Origin: Elusimicrobiota bacterium
GTDB lineage: Bacteria; Elusimicrobiota; Elusimicrobia; UBA1565; UBA9628
Assembly: GCA_023249645.1 (NCBI GenBank)
Contig: JAHFCF010000024.1
Coordinates: 1 to 34,094 of the forward strand
Direction: 5' to 3'
Length of the DNA: 34,094 bases
The notes beneath the pieces are model-generated. The model was not told the origin of the DNA and made no database searches. It saw only the letters and a list, made by a program, of their open reading frames with translations. Below are positions 15,566 through 21,486 of this stretch, in pieces. Within the stretch, counting starts at the first letter, position 1. Every line of letters begins with the position of its first letter. The position numbers were made by a program, and so were the translations under genes.

Positions 15566-16150
15566 ATGGCGAGTTTTTGGACGGCTTTGCGCGGTTTGGA
15601 TGAGGCGCTTTTTGCGCGCATCAACCAGGCTTGGACCCATCCCTGGCTCAACGCCTTCTTCCCCTGGCTGACGGACCTGGACCGCAACATGATCTTCGTG
15701 TGGGGGGCCTTGCCCGTGGCCGCGGCCTGGTGGCTCTACACACAGAAGGGCCGCGCAGCGCGGGTGCTCTTGGCCATGGTAATCGCCGCTGGATTCTGCG
15801 ACGCCGTCTCGTACCGCTTCATTAAGCCCTACGTCCAGCGCGACCGGCCCGAGAAGGCGGGCATCTCCGTCGTCGTGCGCTCGCGCCACATGGAGGGCTA
15901 CAGCTTCCCCTCCAATCACGCGGCCAACACGTTTGCCGCCGCGACCGTTCTGGGGATGGCGTATCCCGGGATCCGCTGGTTCGCCCTGCTCATCGCCGCC
16001 CTCGTGGCCTACAGCCGGGTCTATACGGGCGCGCATTTCCCCCTGGATGCCGCGGCCGGCGCGGCCCTCGGCCTGATCATCGGCGCCCTGGTCGGCTCGG
16101 CCCTCAAGCGCTTCGGCAAGGCGGGGCAACAGCATGGGAAAAAGAATTGA
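15566..16150 (+). CDS. PAP2-family membrane phosphatase
   Basis: A 194-residue integral membrane phosphatase of the PAP2 type, acting on lipid phosphates such as undecaprenyl or phosphatidylglycerol phosphate. All three catalytic motifs are seen: K-x6-R-P as KPYVQRDRP, P-S-x-N/H as FPSNHAANTF with the catalytic His, and SR-x5-H-x3-D as SRVYTGAHFPLD. About five membrane spans are predicted. It follows glgC by seven bases and is probably co-transcribed; no functional link between them is evident. The substrate cannot be assigned from sequence. Confidence 0.92.
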   Translation: MASFWTALRGLDEALFARINQAWTHPWLNAFFPWLTDLDRNMIFVWGALPVAAAWWLYTQKGRAARVLLAMVIAAGFCDAVSYRFIKPYVQRDRPEKAGISVVVRSRHMEGYSFPSNHAANTFAAATVLGMAYPGIRWFALLIAALVAYSRVYTGAHFPLDAAAGAALGLIIGALVGSALKRFGKAGQQHGKKN

Positions 16151-16163
16151 TGTTTCCTTCTTT

Positions 16164-16193
16164 TTGACACGCGATGGAATAATGGGGTATCCT
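16164..16193 (+). promoter_or_regulatory. Sigma70-like promoter heading the radical SAM operon
   Basis: A perfect TTGACA -35 (16164-16169) and TATCCT -10 (16188-16193) are separated by 18 bases. A strong GGGAGGT Shine-Dalgarno element at 16214-16220 precedes the GTG at 16232 by 11 bases. This is the only well-formed promoter I see before the 17-kb plus-strand gene run, so it is the likely main promoter of the cluster. Confidence 0.65.
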
Positions 16194-16231
16194 AATTCTT
16201 CAGTTTTGACCTCGGGAGGTAATGTATTCCT

Positions 16232-17290
16232 GTGAGAATTTTAAAGAACCGATATCTACCTGCAATCGCAGTGGCGTTTCTCTCTCTGTCGGCCATGGGA
16301 GCGCCTGCCCCCCAGCAGGGGGGGGCGGGCTTAGGGGACCGTTTCTATGAAAAAGTCGCCGACCAATGTCGGAAGGGCACCCTTGATTTACCGCAGTTTC
16401 TATCCAGCTTGAAAAACAGACCCGAGGCTTTGCGGTTATTCGATCAAACATCCGCCTCTTCTCTGGAGCTGTATCTGGGTTGTCAGGCAGGAATCCCAGA
16501 CCAGCAGAAGAGTTGTGATCTGTTCCAGGGGATGGGCTCGCTCTTCCGCCGCTCCAATTCGAATTGTCTTTGGTGGGAGAGTTATGCGGCCACAGTGTGG
16601 TCCATGTTCAGGCAGGGAGATGCGGCGGCGGAATGCCAGCAATTGATGGCGCGAACACCTCTTAAAATCGGCAATGTGCCGCGCGCCTGTGGGATTTTTA
16701 TGGAGGCTGTGAAAGGCGGGCAAAGCCAGGACTTCTGTGGAAAACTGAGGGATGCCGGGAGCATTGCCCCTTCAGATTACGCTATGTGCCATCAGAACAC
16801 GATTTTTCTTCAAGGGAAACCGGATCTTTGTGCATCCGTGCCGGGGCTTCATCCGGTCGAGCAAGCGTCTTGTCGGGAAAGGGCGGTCTTTCTCGCTGCG
16901 ATGCGCTCCAGTGATCCCAAAAGTTGCTCGGAAGTGCCCTTGTGCCAGGCTTTGACGACCCACCAACCCCAATCCTGTCGTCCTTACCTGCTGCCGGCGC
17001 AGAAGGCAGTTTGTGCGGCGATCTTCGATACGGTGCAGAAAAACGCTGATTTTGCGCGAGCGCGCTTCAACCAGGAAGCCAAAGCTCGGGCTGAAAATGA
17101 GGCGGTGGAGCAGAAAAGGAAACTCCTTGAAACAGAGCGGCAAAAAAAGGCTCAGGCAGCGCAGGGCAAGGCACGATTTAAAAAAAGGCAGCGGATGCAC
17201 ACGGTTGATCCGGAAGTGGAGAAAAGATTGCGGGAGATTGAGGGGCCGCAGTCGCGGCCTACTGCGCCTGTGCCGAATTCCCAACAGTAG
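16232..17290 (+). CDS. Exported cysteine-rich protein, first gene of the operon
   Basis: A 352-residue protein of unknown family. It has a signal peptide (MRILKNRYLPAIAVAFLSLS, cleavage likely near AMGA). The next 230 residues contain about 14 Cys in patterns such as CQAGIPDQQKSC, SCDLF, NCLWW and SCSEVPLC, spaced like a helical repeat protein held by disulfides. From about residue 265 there is a highly charged predicted coiled coil (KARAENEAVEQKRKLLETER) and a basic tail. The start is GTG behind GGGAGGT. It sits 21 bases before the HxsD-like gene and under the same promoter. It may be an export, anchoring or redox partner of the modified peptide, which is inference from position. Confidence 0.65.
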   Translation: MRILKNRYLPAIAVAFLSLSAMGAPAPQQGGAGLGDRFYEKVADQCRKGTLDLPQFLSSLKNRPEALRLFDQTSASSLELYLGCQAGIPDQQKSCDLFQGMGSLFRRSNSNCLWWESYAATVWSMFRQGDAAAECQQLMARTPLKIGNVPRACGIFMEAVKGGQSQDFCGKLRDAGSIAPSDYAMCHQNTIFLQGKPDLCASVPGLHPVEQASCRERAVFLAAMRSSDPKSCSEVPLCQALTTHQPQSCRPYLLPAQKAVCAAIFDTVQKNADFARARFNQEAKARAENEAVEQKRKLLETERQKKAQAAQGKARFKKRQRMHTVDPEVEKRLREIEGPQSRPTAPVPNSQQ

Positions 17291-17311
17291 CGTTGGGGGG
17301 AGACTATACGT

Positions 17312-17845
17312 ATGGCTGCCAAAAATGGGAACGTCATCCAGATCAGCATTGATGCTGCAGTGTATCCCCTCGAAGCGATTCAGGCCGCTGCGTACACTTT
17401 TACGGACCGGGCCTATGTGCGCATCGTGCGCAAAATGAAGAATACCACAGTGGTCTCATTCAAACCCAAGGGGCCTGGCAGCGCCGTCCTGTCCGATGAA
17501 TTCCACAATGAGCTTCTGCATGAGGCTCTCAGGCTCAGGGTTTCTCAATCCAATCAGAAGATCCGCGAGTATATCGTGACCAAAGCCCTTGTGTCCTCCC
17601 AAGTACCCAGCGCGATGCCGCCCGCGTCTGGCGGTGAGGAATCTTGTCCCGCATGCGAGTCGCAATCCAAGGCCCAGCCGACGCCGGTGGATGCCGGATT
17701 GGAGAAGGAGATTGAAGATCTTTTGTCCAAGATCGAGAAATCTGGTTCTAAAAAAGATGACCCCCTGGGGATCACGATCCCTTGGGAGAAAAAATACAAG
17801 GCTCAGCCCAAGTCGATGCGAGCAGAGAAGGCGAAGAGGGGCTAG
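17312..17845 (+). CDS. HxsD-like protein of the His-Xaa-Ser system
   Basis: HxsD is a small non-enzymatic partner always found with the radical SAM maturase HxsB; its role is probably peptide recognition. The 177-residue product has the family's N-terminal beta layout (IQISIDAAVYPLEAIQAAAYTFTDRAYVRI) and the diagnostic helix FHNELLHEALRLRVSQSNQK followed by IREYIVTKAL, matching the LLNDY-x-LR type signature remembered for the family. It carries an extra C-terminal extension of about 80 residues with a CPAC pair and a charged stretch (EKEIEDLLSKIEKSGSKKD) absent from typical short HxsD proteins. A GGGGGGAG element precedes the ATG by nine bases. Its stop overlaps the hxsB start (TAGTG). Confidence 0.75.
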   Translation: MAAKNGNVIQISIDAAVYPLEAIQAAAYTFTDRAYVRIVRKMKNTTVVSFKPKGPGSAVLSDEFHNELLHEALRLRVSQSNQKIREYIVTKALVSSQVPSAMPPASGGEESCPACESQSKAQPTPVDAGLEKEIEDLLSKIEKSGSKKDDPLGITIPWEKKYKAQPKSMRAEKAKRG

Positions 17846-19308
17846 TGAAGGCAAGCACTGCCGTTCCGGGAGTTGCGAGGTCTCACCAGGCGCAGACTGG
17901 CTTCTTCCGTTTTTGCCGCCGAGGGAATCGCTATCTGATCACCAATGATTTGGGCCGATATCACTTTCTGACCAGAGAGGAATTTAGCGATTTCACTTCG
18001 GGAGCCCTGGATCAGTCCTCCGTTCTCTATGGCCGTCTCGCGAAGGATGGATTCATCCGCGACCGGATGGATTTTGAGACGCAAGCCTCTGCCTGGCGCA
18101 GCCGCAATCGCTTCCTGTGGCAGGGACCGAGTCTTCACATCGTGGTGGTGACGCTCCGGTGTAACCACCATTGCCTCTATTGCCAGGCCAATGCCGTTGT
18201 GATGAAGGACCGCAACTGCGATATGAGTCTGGAAACAGCCGAGAAGGTGGTGGATCGCATCTTTGAGGCCAGCAGTCCTTCGATCACGATCGAATTCCAG
18301 GGGGGAGAACCCTTGGTCAACTGGCCGGTGGTCAAATTCATCGTCACCCAAGCCCGGCGCAAGAACCGCAAAGCCAAGAAGGCTTTGTGGATCAACCTGG
18401 TCAGCAATCTCAGCCTCCTCGACGACGCCAAAATCGATTTTCTGCTGAAGCACCAGGTCAACTTCTGCACCTCTCTGGATGGCCCCGCGGACCTGCATGA
18501 CCGCAACCGCATCCTGCCCGGCAGGAGCAGCCACGCCGAAACGCTCCGGCAGTACAAGAAAATATACCGGAAGACTCGGCGCAAGATGTTCCGCATCGAG
18601 GCCCTGCTCACCGTGACGCGAGCGTCTTTGGCGCGCCCCAAGGACATCATCGACGAGTATGTGCGGTTGGGGGCGCGCGGTGTTTTCCTGAGGAGCTTGA
18701 GCCCCCTCGGCCTGGCACGCGGAGTCTGGGACAAAATCGGCTATACGGCTGAGGAATTCCTCGACTTCTACCGCCGGGCCTTCGATTACATCCTGGAGAT
18801 CAACCAGCGCACAGTCTTCTTCGAGCAGACCGCGCGCATCTTCTTGGCGAAGATCCTGACGGACAACGATCCCAACTTCTTGGACTTGCGCTCTCCCTGC
18901 GGAGCGGGGATCGGCCAGATCGCCTACAACTTCGACGGCGGGATCTATTCCTGCGATGAAGGGCGCATGCTCTCCCGCATGGACGACGAGACCTTCCGGA
19001 TCGGGGATGTGCGCCAGGGGTCCTATCGGGACAGCGTGGGACACCCGGTGATCCGTGCGGTCGCGGTGGCTTCCTGCCTGGACAACCAGGTCGTTTGTTC
19101 TCAATGCGTCTACAAACCCTACTGTGGGGTTTGCCCGGTCCATTGCTATGCGGAGCAGGGAGACATCATGGGGCGGATGCCGACACATACGCGCTGCCGC
19201 ATCCAGAAAGGCATCCTGGACCATTTGTTCTCAAAATTGGAAGACGCCAAGAATGAGCAAGTTTTCCGCCAATGGCTGCGGCGTGCTGAAGAGCGGAGTG
19301 CTTGCTAG
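17845..19308 (+). CDS. hxsB: HxsB-like radical SAM/SPASM peptide maturase
   Basis: A radical SAM enzyme predicted to modify the His-Xaa-Ser repeat peptide. The GTG at 17845 overlaps the hxsD stop; the frame extends upstream but only inside hxsD. The 487-residue product has the cluster-binding C106-x3-C110-x2-C113 (RCNHHCLYCQ) and the SAM-binding EFQGGEPL. It also has family-specific blocks SLDGPADLHDRNR, IIDEYVRLGARGVFLRSLSP and FLDFYRRAFDYILEIN, then SPCGAGIGQIAYNFDGGIYS. A SPASM-type Cys region begins at C418 (CSQCVYKPYCGVCPVHC), with a final Cys in THTRC that can bind auxiliary Fe-S clusters. These blocks fit HxsB closely, better than any other gene in the window fits a named family of peptide maturases. 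Confidence 0.88.
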   Translation: MKASTAVPGVARSHQAQTGFFRFCRRGNRYLITNDLGRYHFLTREEFSDFTSGALDQSSVLYGRLAKDGFIRDRMDFETQASAWRSRNRFLWQGPSLHIVVVTLRCNHHCLYCQANAVVMKDRNCDMSLETAEKVVDRIFEASSPSITIEFQGGEPLVNWPVVKFIVTQARRKNRKAKKALWINLVSNLSLLDDAKIDFLLKHQVNFCTSLDGPADLHDRNRILPGRSSHAETLRQYKKIYRKTRRKMFRIEALLTVTRASLARPKDIIDEYVRLGARGVFLRSLSPLGLARGVWDKIGYTAEEFLDFYRRAFDYILEINQRTVFFEQTARIFLAKILTDNDPNFLDLRSPCGAGIGQIAYNFDGGIYSCDEGRMLSRMDDETFRIGDVRQGSYRDSVGHPVIRAVAVASCLDNQVVCSQCVYKPYCGVCPVHCYAEQGDIMGRMPTHTRCRIQKGILDHLFSKLEDAKNEQVFRQWLRRAEERSAC

Positions 19309-19325
19309 GAACACTAGGGGGGATT

Positions 19326-19724
19326 ATGGGTAAAGAGATCGTTCCGAAGATCAAGAAGGATATCTCCAGATTTTTGACGAGCGAAGAAGGGAAGATCCTC
19401 AAGAAGGATGTGATCAAGGCTGCGGCTATTTTGGGGATCGTGGGTGCCGCCATGATGAGGGCGGAGGATCTCCTGGCGCAGGTCGATCATACCAATGCCC
19501 TTCATAATTCCGGCAACGCAGCTCCCCAGCATGTCAGCCACAGCTCGCATGCCAGCCATGCTTCCCATGGTTCGCACGGCTCGCATGGTTCGCACGGCTC
19601 TCACGGTTCCCATGGCAGTCACGGTTCCCATGGTTCCCATGGCTCTCACGGCTCCCATGGGTCTCATGGCAGTCATGCGTCGCACGGCAGCCATGGCTCT
19701 CACGGTTCCCACGGGAGTTGGTAA
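19326..19724 (+). CDS. SHG-repeat peptide (HxsA-type precursor)
   Basis: A 132-residue peptide, the probable substrate of the cluster. I start at the ATG at 19326 behind AGGGGGG; a TTG 24 bases upstream is possible. Residues 1-31 are charged (MGKEIVPKIKKDISRFLTSE onward). Residues 32-44 are hydrophobic (AAAILGIVGAAMM) and could be a membrane or leader segment. Residues 71-130 are 20 consecutive Ser-His-Xaa triplets: SHS, SHA, SHA, twelve SHG, SHA, four SHG, ending SW. HxsA proteins are defined by His-Xaa-Ser repeats, but known ones as I remember them have only a few copies, so this is a greatly expanded version. The gene lies between the HxsB maturase and a second radical SAM gene. Confidence 0.85.
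   Translation: MGKEIVPKIKKDISRFLTSEEGKILKKDVIKAAAILGIVGAAMMRAEDLLAQVDHTNALHNSGNAAPQHVSHSSHASHASHGSHGSHGSHGSHGSHGSHGSHGSHGSHGSHGSHGSHASHGSHGSHGSHGSW
19536..19715 (+). repeat. Twenty tandem 9-base units encoding Ser-His-Xaa
   Basis: The array encodes 20 SHX triplets without interruption. At the DNA level the units vary: Ser is written as AGC, AGT, TCG, TCC or TCT, His as CAT or CAC, and Gly as GGT, GGC or GGG. The amino acid pattern is therefore far better kept than the nucleotide pattern. Confidence 0.9.
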
Positions 19725-19739
19725 AGGGCGCTGCCCTTT
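19723..19739 (+). promoter_or_regulatory. Hairpin between the peptide gene and the next maturase
   Basis: A perfect 7-bp stem (AAAGGGC 19723-19729, GCCCTTT 19733-19739, loop GCT) begins in the peptide stop codon (TAA 19722-19724). It ends within the TTG start codon (19738-19740) of the following gene. No T-run follows. It could limit translation of the maturase relative to the peptide or act as an mRNA processing or stability element. Confidence 0.55.
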
Positions 19740-21486
19740 GAAGAAAGCTCTCATCAAAGTCGGTTATACCTGCAATAATAATTGCGTCTTTTGTCATTCC
19801 CAGCCTTTCCGTCGGATCCCTGACCTGTCCACGGGAGAGATCCGGGCCAGGACGAGGCAGGCGAAGGATCTTGGCGCGGAGATGATCGTCTTTTCCGGCG
19901 GAGAGCCGACCATTCGCCAGGACATCGTGGGATTGGCGCAGTATGCCCAGACGCAAGGCTTGAAAACCGGGCTGATCACCAATGGCCGTCGCTTGGCATA
20001 TCCTGCTTTTGCGGCCGCGATGAAGGCGGCGGGCTTGGAGTTCGTCTATCTCTCTTTTTATTCGCATCAGCGGAAAACGCATGCGCGAACAGCGCGGACG
20101 GATTCCTTGCCGCAGACCTTGCACGCGTTGGAAAATCTCATGAAGTTGAAGGTGGAGGTGACAGTCAACACGGTCGTGACCCGGCAGAATATCGGTGATC
20201 TGAATGGGATCATCGATAGACTAGCCGCCTTCAGGCCCGGGAAGATCAAGCTCTCCGTTGTGGAACCCAAGGGCGCTATTCTGAACTATCTCAGCAGCTG
20301 CCCTTCCTTGGCGGCTGCTGCCGTGGCCATCGCCGGCGCCATACGCTACGGCCAATCCCGCTACCCGGATAGGCGCTTCGGCTGCGAGGGCCTGACGCCG
20401 TGTCTCCTGGAGGACTTCGAGTCTTTGAACGACGACCTCATTGCCGATGATTTTGTTTTGTTCCAGGAAGTCTTTGAAAAGAGATTCTGTGCCCCCGATT
20501 ATGCCAATCGTGCAAAAGCGCAGTCTTGTTTCGATTGCGTGCAGATGGACCGATGCCCCGGTGTTTTCAAGAAATATCTCAAGATGAAGCCGGCGCCATC
20601 CCTGCGTCCTGAGACGCGGTTGCAGTCGAATTCGTTTGTTTTCGTCAAAAAGGGCCAAGGCCAGCCGCTCCCGCGTCGCGTGCAAACTTGTCCTATCCGT
20701 TCCTCAGCTGATGGGCGGATCTTTCTGAGAGGGAATGGCCGGATGTTCCCATACGAGGCAGCCTCCGCAGATTTTGCCCCGCAGGAGGTTGAGGAAGTCC
20801 TGCGTTTGGGACAGCTCTATACAGCGGCCAGTGGGAAACACAACAATCTCAATCATGGGCAAGACCTAATCAAGCTGCGTGCGGCATCGATTTGCGCTGA
20901 GTGTGAGCGCCGGTCCGCTTGCGCGCGCATTTATGAGCTGAGTCGGCAGAAGGTCTTTGCGCCTCTGGAGTCCACCCTGGAGCGGATGGTCATGGGGCTG
21001 AAAGGGGAAGTTTTGGACGTGGGCTGTGGGAGCATTCGCTTTCGGGATGTCCTTGAGAAGCGCGTGCAGGGAGGGCACATGAGATATACCGGGATCGACC
21101 CAGAACTCCCGGCAAAGAAAGCGCTGCAAGGGATGCGGCTGGTGCAGACGGATATCGAGCATTTCCGGGTGCCGCAGACGACTTTTGACCACGTGCTTAT
21201 TCTGCGCAGCTACAACCACATCCAACGGCCCTCCATCGCTTTTTCAAAAATCCATCGGATGCTCAAGCGTGGTGGCCGGATGATCGTTGTCGATGGCATC
21301 GCCTATGGCCTGGTTCTCTCGCATAAGCCGGAAAATGCCAAACCGGGGGAGTTCCAACATTTCCGCAACCACTCCTCGCAGCAAGCAAGGGTCTTGTTGG
21401 AGGCCTTCGGCTTTAAGACCGTCAGTGAGACCCCGGTTCAGCCCGCCGGCGGCAATGAATGGCTGCTGGTTGTAAGGAAACCATGA
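19738..21486 (+). CDS. Radical SAM protein fused to a class I methyltransferase
   Basis: Start chosen at TTG 19738 (MKKALIKVGYTCNNNC), the first start after the peptide stop; the frame is open further upstream only inside the peptide gene. The product has 582 residues. The radical SAM domain has C12-x3-C16-x2-C19 (CNNNCVFC), FSGGEPT and ITNGRRLAYPAF. A Cys region at C264 (CFDCVQMDRCPGVF) follows, then a second at C386 (CAECERRSAC). The C-terminal domain starts GEVLDVGCGSIRF near 423-435, with IDP and RSYNHIQRPSIAFSKIHRML, typical of SAM-dependent methyltransferases. It occupies the position HxsC has in classical clusters but lacks the HxsC-type CLMCSQPP motif. It may install a radical-generated modification and a methyl group on the same peptide. 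Confidence 0.8.
   Translation: MKKALIKVGYTCNNNCVFCHSQPFRRIPDLSTGEIRARTRQAKDLGAEMIVFSGGEPTIRQDIVGLAQYAQTQGLKTGLITNGRRLAYPAFAAAMKAAGLEFVYLSFYSHQRKTHARTARTDSLPQTLHALENLMKLKVEVTVNTVVTRQNIGDLNGIIDRLAAFRPGKIKLSVVEPKGAILNYLSSCPSLAAAAVAIAGAIRYGQSRYPDRRFGCEGLTPCLLEDFESLNDDLIADDFVLFQEVFEKRFCAPDYANRAKAQSCFDCVQMDRCPGVFKKYLKMKPAPSLRPETRLQSNSFVFVKKGQGQPLPRRVQTCPIRSSADGRIFLRGNGRMFPYEAASADFAPQEVEEVLRLGQLYTAASGKHNNLNHGQDLIKLRAASICAECERRSACARIYELSRQKVFAPLESTLERMVMGLKGEVLDVGCGSIRFRDVLEKRVQGGHMRYTGIDPELPAKKALQGMRLVQTDIEHFRVPQTTFDHVLILRSYNHIQRPSIAFSKIHRMLKRGGRMIVVDGIAYGLVLSHKPENAKPGEFQHFRNHSSQQARVLLEAFGFKTVSETPVQPAGGNEWLLVVRKP

Noticed and set aside
17842-19224. A 460-codon antisense frame opposite hxsB, and similar long frames opposite ackA, phoH, thyX and glgC
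   Set aside because: All mirror well-identified genes and have low-complexity Arg/Gly/Ala or His/Val/Asp-rich products typical of GC-driven shadow frames.
19536-19715. The 9-base tandem units as a CRISPR array or noncoding satellite
   Set aside because: Units are contiguous without spacers, remain in frame for 180 bases, start behind a good ribosome-binding site and encode a strict Ser-His-Xaa pattern.
19738-21486. Calling this gene hxsC
   Set aside because: It is in the HxsC position but lacks the CLMCSQPP-type motif and carries a methyltransferase domain, so I left the gene symbol empty.
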